A stretch of DNA of 64,000 bases, taken from the NCBI RefSeq assembly GCF_003721515.1, contig NZ_RJJD01000001.1, positions 372,001 to 436,000 of the forward strand, written 5' to 3'. Made by a program: the position numbers and the translations under genes. Shown one piece after another: positions 42,918-51,181 of the stretch. Position 1 is the stretch's first letter. Each line of letters opens with the position of its first letter. Under the pieces are notes generated by a model, which did no database searches, was not told where the DNA came from, and worked only from the letters and a program-made list of their open reading frames with translations. The DNA comes from Rufibacter latericius. Lineage in GTDB: Bacteria; Bacteroidota; Bacteroidia; Cytophagales; Hymenobacteraceae.

Positions 42918-45131
42918 CTACAAAATTACTTCACCTCTAACGCGAATGTCTTTTGACGAAGAACCCGCCAGAATCTGGAACTTACCAGACTCCAACACCC
43001 ACTGCTTCTTGCCTTCGTCATAGAACTGGAAAGCATCTTTGGCTAAAGTAAGAGTCAAGGTTTTGGCTTCTCCTGGTTTCAGGAAGACCTTCTGGAAAGC
43101 CTTGAGTTCTTTCTCCGGGCGCTTCACCGAGGCCTGTTCGTCTTTCACATACAATTGCACCACCTCGGCCCCGGCCACAGAACCGGTATTCTTCACTTGC
43201 AATTGCACCTGAACGGTATCGCCTTGGCGGTTTACCTTTAAATCGCTGTACCCGAAGGTGGTGTAAGACAAGCCGTGCCCAAAGTTGAAAAGCGGCTCTA
43301 CTTTGTAGGTGTCAAAGTAGCGGTATCCTACAAAGATCCCTTCCTTGCACTCCAGGTTAACGGTGTCTTTGTCGCCGGGGTACTGGCCTAGGGCGTGCGC
43401 CGGAGAATCCTCTAACCTTTTAGGGAATGACACCGGTAGTTTGCCCGAGGGATTGGTCTCTCCGAAGAGCACTTTGGCCAGGGCTGTACCGCCTTCCATG
43501 CCCGGATACCAGGCCTGTATCACTGATTTGGTTTGGTTTATCCACTGATTCATGTCAATGGGACCACCGCCTATAAGCACTACTACCGTATTGGGATTCG
43601 CTTTCAGCACCGCAGTGAGAAGTTCATCCTGCGCAAAGGGCATTTTCAGGCTTGGTTTGTCGGCGCCTTCTGCGTCGTAGCCGCCGCCGTTCCAATCATC
43701 TGTGTACCCGTGCGTCCAGCCGCCTACGAAGATCACCCGTTCAGCGCTTTTAGCGGCTTGCACGGCTTCGTCAATTAACTTTTGATTGGCTTTCTCGGCT
43801 CGGGTCACTTCAAAGCCGGGCGCGAAGGTCACTTTCACACCGGCTCCCACCATGCGTTGGATGCCTTGCAACGGTGTCACTTCATACGGCGGACGCACCT
43901 GCGACGAACCACCGCCCATGGCTTGCTTGCGGGTAGCGTTGGCCCCAATGACGGCAATGGATTTTAAGCCTCCTTTCTGCAAAGGCAGCAGATTACCGTC
44001 GTTTTTCAAAAGCACGATGGCTTCTTCTGCCACTTTCCGGGCGGTTTCCTGGTGGGCTTTGGTGCTCAGGGCACCGGGCTTGCGTTTTGCCCCGATCATG
44101 TTGGTATTATACATGACCCGCAGGATACGACGCACTTTCTCGTCAATGAGGGCTTCTTTCACTTTTCCGGATTTCACCATCGTGATCACCGTATCGCCTA
44201 ATAGGAACTTGTTGTAGTTGATGTTGGGCATTTGCAGGAGATCGGTTCCCATTTCAAGGTCGGTGCCGTTGTGGATGGCTTCCATGGTATTCAGGACGGC
44301 TCCCCAGTCGCTCATTACCAAACCTTTGAAACCCCACTCCCCTTTCAGGATGTCGTTGATGAGGTATTCGTTGTGGGTACAGTACTGGCCTCTGAATTTG
44401 TTGTAGGCCCCCATGATGGTGAGCGCGCCGGCTTCGGTGATGGCTGCTTTAAAGGCGGGCAGGTAAATCTCGCGCAGCGCCTGTTCGCTCATTTGCACGT
44501 CTACCTTGGCGCGTTTTATTTCCTGGTTGTTGGCGGCATAATGTTTCACACAGGCGGCTACTCCCTGGCTTTGCACCCCTTTGATATAGCCCACCGCCAT
44601 GCGCGAGGACAGATACGGGTCCTCGGAAAGGTATTCAAAATTACGTCCGTTCAAGGGTGTCCGCATGATGTTCACGCCGGGGCCCAGAATAACATCTTTG
44701 CCTCGGGCATTGGCCTCGCTGCCTAATACTTCCCCAAAGGCATAGCCCAACTCGGGGTTCCAGGTGGCTGCCAGTGCCACCCCGGTAGGCAAGTAGGTAG
44801 AAGAGTCATTTCCGGCATTATCCAAAGACCAATCGCGGCCATGCTCCGGCCGTACCCCGTGCGGCCCATCAGACATGGTCAGTTCCGGGATGCCCAATCT
44901 AGCCACTCCTCCAGAGGTAAAGGAAGAAACGCCGTGAATCATGTTCACTTTCTCTTCCAGGGTCATTTTGCTGATCAACTCATTTATCTGGGCATCATAG
45001 CTCATGTTAATGCCATTGCCTTCTGGCACAGAAGCCTTTTGCCGGGCTTTCTCTGAGGTAGAACAAGCGGTGATAAGAACCACTAAAACCAAACTGCAAT
45101 AGCGTTTAAAGTGGGGAAGTTTGTAAGTCAT
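42918..45131 (-). CDS. GH3 beta-glucosidase lipoprotein (737 aa)
   Basis: It should release glucose from the ends of gluco-oligosaccharides; in a xyloglucan locus it acts on the debranched backbone. The lipobox is LITAC, followed by STSEKARQ without acidic surface residues, so it is probably periplasmic. The (beta/alpha)8 domain has KHYAANNQE and the nucleophile D275 in GLVMSDWGAV. The alpha/beta sandwich follows, then a fibronectin-III-like C-terminal domain (AGAEVVQLYVKD). The start at 45131 begins the signal peptide. It is the last gene of the minus-strand enzyme run. Confidence 0.93.
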   Translation of the reverse strand: MTYKLPHFKRYCSLVLVVLITACSTSEKARQKASVPEGNGINMSYDAQINELISKMTLEEKVNMIHGVSSFTSGGVARLGIPELTMSDGPHGVRPEHGRDWSLDNAGNDSSTYLPTGVALAATWNPELGYAFGEVLGSEANARGKDVILGPGVNIMRTPLNGRNFEYLSEDPYLSSRMAVGYIKGVQSQGVAACVKHYAANNQEIKRAKVDVQMSEQALREIYLPAFKAAITEAGALTIMGAYNKFRGQYCTHNEYLINDILKGEWGFKGLVMSDWGAVLNTMEAIHNGTDLEMGTDLLQMPNINYNKFLLGDTVITMVKSGKVKEALIDEKVRRILRVMYNTNMIGAKRKPGALSTKAHQETARKVAEEAIVLLKNDGNLLPLQKGGLKSIAVIGANATRKQAMGGGSSQVRPPYEVTPLQGIQRMVGAGVKVTFAPGFEVTRAEKANQKLIDEAVQAAKSAERVIFVGGWTHGYTDDWNGGGYDAEGADKPSLKMPFAQDELLTAVLKANPNTVVVLIGGGPIDMNQWINQTKSVIQAWYPGMEGGTALAKVLFGETNPSGKLPVSFPKRLEDSPAHALGQYPGDKDTVNLECKEGIFVGYRYFDTYKVEPLFNFGHGLSYTTFGYSDLKVNRQGDTVQVQLQVKNTGSVAGAEVVQLYVKDEQASVKRPEKELKAFQKVFLKPGEAKTLTLTLAKDAFQFYDEGKKQWVLESGKFQILAGSSSKDIRVRGEVIL

Positions 45132-45202
45132 TTTTTGAGAATTGATAGTAAAATAGAATGGAGTCATTTATGAATGACAAGGAAAGTCTGTTTTGGAGCG
45201 GC

Positions 45203-47668
45203 TTATTTCTTAACGATCTTGATAACTCTGACGCGGTCCTGATAAGTGGCTTTCAACACATACACTCCCGGGGCCAGCAACTTGCCTACTGTAGTAGCCC
45301 CCGTGCTTTTTCCCGCTTCCATCACTACTCCGGTCAGAGTTCTGATCTCAAAAGCGAAGGCATGCGGAGCTTTCAGGCGCAGTTCCTTGGAAAAAGGGCT
45401 TGGCCCATAGGTAAGATTTAGTTCCGGCAACTCAGAAATACCACTTACCACACCCGGGGCATCGCCGTAAACGATTCCCCTACCGGCGGTGGCGACATAT
45501 ATCCGCCCGAATACCCGGGGGTCACCGGTGATGTCGTTCACGCCACCGAACTGGTGCTGGTCATCATTTATTCTCACCCAGGTAGCGCCGGCATCATCTG
45601 AGCGGAAGAATCCCACTTGGTCATTCACTTTCCCCACTATGAACACCGCCGGATAAGTACTGCCTTCCTCCGCTTTCCCGAAACCTACTTTGGTGGCTTC
45701 CTGCACGTTGGTGACCTTGGTAAATGCCCCCCCGGAGTTGGTAGACCGGTACAATCCTCCGTTCAGGTTGGTCAGCCACAGATCGCCCTCTATCCCGTAG
45801 GTGGGATAAATATTTGAGGCCCACAATTGCCAGCTGGCCACCACCGGCAAGTTCGTTGCGGCGGCGGAAAACGAAGTGCCTCCGTTGGTACTTACCAAGA
45901 CTCGCCCGGCTTCAGGATCATACACGTAGAACTTCCGGGCGTTTACCCGATCAGCTTTGGGTTTCAGATCACTTTTGGAGACACCTGAGGCGGCACTCCA
46001 ACTAGAACCTCGGTTTGTAGAGTAGAACAAAGACGAAGTTCCCCCGGGAGCCCACACCAGGATAGCCCCATCGGCCGAGGCCGCGATTGCCCCTCCCCCA
46101 TTGGCGCCTGCCGGAAAATTGGGAAAGGAAGTCCAGGTGGTGCCTCCGTCTGTGGAATATGCCCCATATTTGCCGTCTGCGTTGTTAAAAGCCCGTACCA
46201 TGAAAGCGGGTTGGTTAGCGGCGTAATCTATCCAAGTGTTGGTGCCGTAACGGGGATTCAGTCTTCCAGCAGACGGAGAAACATTCAAATTGTCGTGCCG
46301 AAAACCGTCAATATCCCCGATGGCGCTTAACAAAGGAGCTCCGGTAGGCGGACTGATTAGTTTCAAAGGCACGGTTTCCTCCAGGCCCTTGTTCTGAAAA
46401 ACCCAGGAAACAGGTCGGTTCTGGGAGGCTTCCTGCAGGTTGGTGGTTTGAAAAACGCCGTAACCGGTGATAAACCAGGCGATATTGGCGTCAAAAGGAT
46501 CTATTTCAATATCACCCAACCAGTGCGGATTGGAGGCTCCCGCATACGGAGCCGAGGAGTGGTCCCGAGTGCCGGTTCCCAGAACCGCCTTCCAGGAAGT
46601 GCCCCCATCGGTGCTGCGGTAGATCTCATCGTTAGGCCACCAGCGGTCCAGGGTTGATATGATCAAAGTATTGGGGTTCTGGGCATCCAGGCTGAGTCCG
46701 GCAAAACCTCCTTGCCCGCTCGGTAAGATTAACTCGGTCCAAGCACCTGTGGTAGGGTTAAATTTCCGAACGGCTCCGGCAGTGGCGCCATTTGGCCCCG
46801 GGCTGTTGGCATAGGTCACGAAGAGCGTCCCGTCTGAAGCGATTTCAGCATGATGCGGCAGGTAATTGGTATTCTGGTTGGGCACCGCTTCCCAGGAAGT
46901 TCCGCCATCGGTGCTCCGGTACAGGTTGGTACTGCCCATCCGAAGGACTCCGACATAGAAAATTGGAGTAGCCGAACCCGTGGAGCCACTACGCTTATCA
47001 AACAACACAAACCCGATGCCGCCGCTGCCGATAGGGCTACTGCCAATTGGGAAACTGCTAACCTTGCTCCAACTTCCGCCCGAGTTCGTGCTGCGCCAGA
47101 GCCCATCGGTGCTGGAGCCCAAGTACAGGGTGCTGCCCAGGTTAGGATCTACCTGCAACCGCTCTCCGGTAGAACGACCGTCCTCGTTTCCGCCTAGTTT
47201 AATAGACAGGTTGGTCCGGGTCCAGGTCGCGCCCCGGTCAGAAGAAGAGAGGATGGCGCCCGTTCCGGCCCAGGATTGGGAGTAAAGCCCTGTAGCCAAA
47301 TACACTTTGTTTGCATCTGACGGATCAACGGCCACGCTCAGTACCCCCATCAGGTTTTCGTCGTTTCGGGTGAGGTGATCGGTAATCGGAATCCAGATTT
47401 TGTTGGCTGCATCCCAGCGGAAAGCTCCGCCAACATCGGTGCGGGCGTACAGCAGGTTCCTTTCGGTAGGGTGGTACACCAAACCCGTGACAAAACCGCC
47501 GCCGTTGATCTGCACGCTTTTCCAGCGGTAGGCCTCGGGCGTTTGGGCCAGCAAAGAGAAGTGGATCAGCCCCAAAAGGAGAAACAGCAAACCTTTCCTG
47601 CTTTTTGCAGAAAGGGCTATTTTCTTTAAAAGGTAAGTGGAGACTTGGGTAGCGTAAAGGTGGGCCAT
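45203..47668 (-). CDS. GH74 endo-xyloglucanase with type IX secretion tail (821 aa)
   Basis: Two seven-bladed propellers made of repeats like GTSW/GATWT and S-x-D-x-G. The GH74 start GGGFVTGLVYHPTERN is followed by YARTDVGGAFRWD with catalytic Asp D78. This separates it from sialidases, which share only the BNR-like repeats. The last ~70 residues (from about LPELNLTYGPSPF to RVIKIVKK) form a type A C-terminal sorting domain, so the enzyme is released or anchored outside the cell by the type IX system. It should make the first cuts in the xyloglucan backbone. The signal peptide is preceded by a long basic N-region; no internal Met offers a shorter start. Confidence 0.9.
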   Translation of the reverse strand: MAHLYATQVSTYLLKKIALSAKSRKGLLFLLLGLIHFSLLAQTPEAYRWKSVQINGGGFVTGLVYHPTERNLLYARTDVGGAFRWDAANKIWIPITDHLTRNDENLMGVLSVAVDPSDANKVYLATGLYSQSWAGTGAILSSSDRGATWTRTNLSIKLGGNEDGRSTGERLQVDPNLGSTLYLGSSTDGLWRSTNSGGSWSKVSSFPIGSSPIGSGGIGFVLFDKRSGSTGSATPIFYVGVLRMGSTNLYRSTDGGTSWEAVPNQNTNYLPHHAEIASDGTLFVTYANSPGPNGATAGAVRKFNPTTGAWTELILPSGQGGFAGLSLDAQNPNTLIISTLDRWWPNDEIYRSTDGGTSWKAVLGTGTRDHSSAPYAGASNPHWLGDIEIDPFDANIAWFITGYGVFQTTNLQEASQNRPVSWVFQNKGLEETVPLKLISPPTGAPLLSAIGDIDGFRHDNLNVSPSAGRLNPRYGTNTWIDYAANQPAFMVRAFNNADGKYGAYSTDGGTTWTSFPNFPAGANGGGAIAASADGAILVWAPGGTSSLFYSTNRGSSWSAASGVSKSDLKPKADRVNARKFYVYDPEAGRVLVSTNGGTSFSAAATNLPVVASWQLWASNIYPTYGIEGDLWLTNLNGGLYRSTNSGGAFTKVTNVQEATKVGFGKAEEGSTYPAVFIVGKVNDQVGFFRSDDAGATWVRINDDQHQFGGVNDITGDPRVFGRIYVATAGRGIVYGDAPGVVSGISELPELNLTYGPSPFSKELRLKAPHAFAFEIRTLTGVVMEAGKSTGATTVGKLLAPGVYVLKATYQDRVRVIKIVKK

Positions 47669-47730
47669 GCTCTCTTTTTATAAGTAGGTAGGTTTTGGGA
47701 CAGGTCTATGGCTGCTTTGTTCCAGTCTGT

Positions 47731-47766
47731 GTTTAAGGCCTGATTTCAGAAAAACAGACCTAAAAC
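47731..47766. repeat. R element copy
   Basis: Left arm GTTTAAGGCCTGATTTC, right arm GAAAAACAGACCTAAAAC; in the GH95-GH74 gap. Confidence 0.7.
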
Positions 47767-47895
47767 AGAGCCTGAAATTTTGCTTTGGTAAAAATAGCTT
47801 CACCCTGCCGGGCCAGAGTGCACCAATTGGTTCAGATAACTGCTCTATATGTTATAAGGCAGAAAAGCCCGGTTGGCGGTGGAAATCCTTCTTCC

Positions 47896-47930
47896 GTTTT
47901 TAGCTTGTTTTAAGGAATCGGCCTGAAAAC
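47896..47930. repeat. R element copy overlapping the GH95 stop
   Basis: Left arm GTTTTTAGCTTGTTTT, right arm GGAATCGGCCTGAAAAC. The right arm encodes the last residues of GH95. Confidence 0.55.
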
Positions 47931-50330
47931 CAGGCGCACCTCTTTCCCGGCTGGCAGGGTCACCTGCGAGGTTCTGCCGCTTGTTGTTTTTCCGCCAGAC
48001 ACCAGTTGCATGTTTTTGGGTGCCTGCAGCGTGATCTGCTGTTTCTGGGGAGCTTTCAACACCACCGATACTTCCTGCTTGCCCCACGTGAGTTGGGGAA
48101 CTTCCACGCCTCCGCGCAGGAGCAAGCCAGAAATGCTCCCGGTTTCCCACGCCTCCGGCAACGCCGGCAGCAGTTTCACCAAACCAGGCTCAGAATACAC
48201 CAGCGTCCGCATGATAACCGATGGGTAACCGCCGCTTAAATCCATGTTGAAAAGAGAACCCGGGTTGTGGTACGTGCCCAAGCCGTTGGTCCAGTAAAAG
48301 CGCGAGAGCCAGTCAATGAGTTGAGCCGTAGTGGGGGCGTCTTCCAGGTTAGCAGTCACAAAGGCCAACTGCGCCATCCCGAAGACCATTTCGCCGCCGT
48401 TTTCCTTGTAGCGGAACTTCATTTTTTCCTCCACCACTTTCCGGGCACCGGCCAGCAATTTTGGGTTGTTCTTGAAGTCTGGGTCTACCTGGTCATAGAG
48501 GCTGTACAGGTGCGAGATATGCCGATGCTGGTGGTTGTTCTCCAAACCCGGCCAGAGCCATTCCTTCAGGGCACCGGCTTCGTCCAGCTCGTATTCTGGC
48601 ATTTTGGTGAGCATCTGCTGCCAGATCTTCACTTGGTTTTTATCGGTTTTCAGTTCCTGCGCGGCCGCGATGCAGTTCCTTAGAAGCTGTTTCGCAATCA
48701 TGACATCCATGGTGGCGTTGATGCTGGCCTGTGATTTATGGTTTGCCGGGTTGTTCTCGGGCGAGTACGATGGGTTGAACACGTATTTCCCGTCTTGGCT
48801 TGTTTTCAGAAAATCCTCATAAAACAGCGCCGATTCTTTCATGAAGGGGTACGCCCGCTCCTTCAGGAACTTGCGGTCACCAGTGTGCAGCCAATAGTCG
48901 TTGTAAAAACTGGCGGTCCAGCCGGCGCCACCGGTCCAGAGACTGAGAATCCAGATAGGGTCAAAGTGGTTGTCCCAGCCGTGGCTGCTGGTGTGCGACG
49001 GCACGTGAATGCCACGCGTCCCGAACATCTTTTTGGCGTTGTCTCGGTAGAACTGGAGGCGCTTGTCGTGGTAATCAAAATAGGCGAGCATCAGCTCAGG
49101 AACCCGGCTGGTGAGAAGCGCCGAGATGGCCACTTCCACGTTTCCGTCATGGGTGAAATCTGAAGACCAGGCCGGCGACCAGGTACCGCCCCAGATGCCC
49201 TGCAGATTGGGCGGATTGATGCCGGTGGCCGAGATGATGTTGTAACGGGCGGCATCGAACTGTTTTTCAATAATGGCCGGAGCTACCTTGCCGCTTTTGG
49301 TTTTCAGGTTCAGGGCCTCGGTGTAAAGGTCGGCATCGGCCCCGCCGCCTAAATCCAGTTTTACCCGGTTGAACAGCTCGCCGTGTACCTTGTGGTGACG
49401 GGCCACTAAACTCTGGTAATCTGCGGGCAGACTGGATAGGTGCTTCTTGATTTGGTCAACCTGCGAGTTGGCGTAGTCAAAGTTGGCGTTGATCTTGATA
49501 AAGACCAGCACTTCATTGGCGTCTTTAACGATAAATTCATTGCCTTCGGTCCGGAAACTTCCGCCCTTTACTTCTACCCGGCCCACGCCTTCGTAGCCCT
49601 GCAAACTACCGGGCCAGCGTTTCTTGTAGGCGCTTCGGTAAGTGAGCCATTTGTTGTCGCTGGCGCCAATGTTCACGCTTTCCACGGTCTTGTTGATCTG
49701 CTCCCACTGCGTCCATTCCACCGGGCGGCGCGCGAAAGAAAGTTGCCCGTTGATCTTAGCAGTTCCTTTAATGGAAATAACGATGACGCTGTCTGGACGC
49801 GACACGAAGAGTTTGCGTTGGTAGGTGCCCTTGGCATCGGTCCAGGTGACGTTGGCCTCACCGGTTTCGAAGTCAACGGTTCGCACGTACTTCTGCACGT
49901 TAGAGGGTTCCATTTGCAGCCGAACATCAAACGCGGGCACGTAGGGGTTAGACCACAGGTGGCCGCCATAACCTTCTTTCATGCTCTGTGCTACCGGAAT
50001 TTTGGCCGCTTCCTCCCCTTTTCCCTGCAGAATCAACGCCCGGATTTCGTCCAGTCTGCTCGCCTGGTCAATGGGTGGTTTGGGCTCAGTGGCAGGAAGA
50101 TACAACTGAGCTTGGTTCAGGATGATGGTCTCGTCATGCGGATTGCCCATCACCATCGCGCCCATCGCCCCGTTCCCACTCAACAGCGCGTGCTCCCAAC
50201 TGGGGGCCGGAAGCCAACTGGCGAACCCTTTTTTAGGCTGGATAAAAAGATCGGCCTGCCCGAAGGCCTTGAACTGGCTTCCGGTCAAAAGCAAAAAAAG
50301 CAGCAATAACGTTGGGTAGCGATGCAGCAT
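47910..50330 (-). CDS. GH95 alpha-L-fucosidase (806 aa)
   Basis: GH95 enzymes remove alpha-1,2-linked L-fucose, the outermost sugar of fucosylated xyloglucan side chains; some members act on L-galactose. The signal peptide ends AFG before Gln. The N-terminal beta domain starts FASWLPAPSWEHALLSGNGAMGAMV, and the (alpha/alpha)6 domain has NPPNLQGIWGG and GWDNHFDPIW in the active-site region. The length is typical. It is likely periplasmic. An R element overlaps the 3' end. Confidence 0.9.
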   Translation of the reverse strand: MLHRYPTLLLLFLLLTGSQFKAFGQADLFIQPKKGFASWLPAPSWEHALLSGNGAMGAMVMGNPHDETIILNQAQLYLPATEPKPPIDQASRLDEIRALILQGKGEEAAKIPVAQSMKEGYGGHLWSNPYVPAFDVRLQMEPSNVQKYVRTVDFETGEANVTWTDAKGTYQRKLFVSRPDSVIVISIKGTAKINGQLSFARRPVEWTQWEQINKTVESVNIGASDNKWLTYRSAYKKRWPGSLQGYEGVGRVEVKGGSFRTEGNEFIVKDANEVLVFIKINANFDYANSQVDQIKKHLSSLPADYQSLVARHHKVHGELFNRVKLDLGGGADADLYTEALNLKTKSGKVAPAIIEKQFDAARYNIISATGINPPNLQGIWGGTWSPAWSSDFTHDGNVEVAISALLTSRVPELMLAYFDYHDKRLQFYRDNAKKMFGTRGIHVPSHTSSHGWDNHFDPIWILSLWTGGAGWTASFYNDYWLHTGDRKFLKERAYPFMKESALFYEDFLKTSQDGKYVFNPSYSPENNPANHKSQASINATMDVMIAKQLLRNCIAAAQELKTDKNQVKIWQQMLTKMPEYELDEAGALKEWLWPGLENNHQHRHISHLYSLYDQVDPDFKNNPKLLAGARKVVEEKMKFRYKENGGEMVFGMAQLAFVTANLEDAPTTAQLIDWLSRFYWTNGLGTYHNPGSLFNMDLSGGYPSVIMRTLVYSEPGLVKLLPALPEAWETGSISGLLLRGGVEVPQLTWGKQEVSVVLKAPQKQQITLQAPKNMQLVSGGKTTSGRTSQVTLPAGKEVRLVFRPIP

Positions 50331-50400
50331 TTGAGAATTTAAAGTAAAGGAGTCTGGTTAAGAGAAAGCTCCTCTCTATCTGCTGAAAATTAGTGGCCCG

Positions 50401-50435
50401 GTTTAGGCCTTGTTTTCAGAAAGAGGGCTTAAAAG
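50401..50435. repeat. R element copy
   Basis: Left arm GTTTAGGCCTTGTTTTC, right arm GAAAGAGGGCTTAAAAG; 2 nt from the SGNH-esterase stop. Confidence 0.7.
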
Positions 50436-50437
50436 CG

Positions 50438-51094
50438 TTATTTACGGGCGGTCTTGGACCTATTGGCCTGTAGTGCCTTGTGCACCTCACTAGCAAGGAG
50501 CGCCGCGCCGTCATCATTGGGATGGATGCCATCATAGGTCAGCTCGGGTTTTCCCAGGAAAGGCGTGTACAGGTCAATGGTTTTCACCTTGGTTTTGCGG
50601 GCGATTTTCTTCACCGCGGGCAGAATCTCGTTATTCACCACGGGTTCATTGATGCCCCATTTCGTCTCAAACACCGGCAACGGATTGCAGACGTACACCT
50701 GCGGTTTTGAGGGCAGTTTCTTAAAAGAGGTTACAAACTGAATGTAGTCTGGCACAAACTCATCCTTGAATTTCCAGTTCTGGGGCTTGGAGTCATTGGT
50801 GCCTAGTTTGATGATCACAATGTCTGGGTTCCAGCCCAGGGCATCCTGGTACTTTGTTTCGTTCCAGTACGGGACATCGCCTTTCTTCAGGAGGGTGCGG
50901 CCGCCCAAACCGTAGTTCCGCACTTCATAGGCATCGCCCAGGAGTTGTTGCAGAGCTGCCGGATAGGGTTGTTTCAGGCCAGAACCCTCGGTGATGCTGT
51001 TGCCCACGCAGGCTACCTTGATCTTGTTTTGAGCCGAGGCGCTAAAACAAACCAACAGCACCAAAAGGTAGAGGAGAGAGAAATGCTTTTTCAT
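50438..51094 (-). CDS. SGNH/GDSL-type esterase (218 aa)
   Basis: The start at 51094 gives a signal peptide (LLVLLVCFSASA before Gln). The catalytic Ser is S33 in VGNSITEG, GTND forms block III, and D188/H191 lie in YDGIHPN. Small exported SGNH enzymes usually remove acetyl groups from sugars. Placed between a beta-galactosidase and an alpha-fucosidase gene, it may deacetylate xyloglucan side chains; this is an inference from neighbours. Confidence 0.88.
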   Translation of the reverse strand: MKKHFSLLYLLVLLVCFSASAQNKIKVACVGNSITEGSGLKQPYPAALQQLLGDAYEVRNYGLGGRTLLKKGDVPYWNETKYQDALGWNPDIVIIKLGTNDSKPQNWKFKDEFVPDYIQFVTSFKKLPSKPQVYVCNPLPVFETKWGINEPVVNNEILPAVKKIARKTKVKTIDLYTPFLGKPELTYDGIHPNDDGAALLASEVHKALQANRSKTARK

Positions 51095-51133
51095 GTCGAA
51101 AGTCATAAATGAGAACAGGTTAATTTACTTCCA

Positions 51134-51168
51134 TTTTAAGGCTAATTTCTGAGAATCAGCTTCAAAAC
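51134..51168. repeat. R element copy
   Basis: Left arm TTTTAAGGCTAATTTCT, right arm GAGAATCAGCTTCAAAAC; 13 nt from the GH2 stop. Confidence 0.6.
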
Positions 51169-51181
51169 AGCAAACCACCTG

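Noticed and set aside
45203-47668. Sialidase assignment based on BNR-like repeats
   Set aside because: The GH74 start and the catalytic Asp context fit xyloglucanase; sialidase active-site residues are missing.
49440-50309. 289-aa open frame antisense to GH95
   Set aside because: Shadow frame; GH95 is conserved over the same bases.
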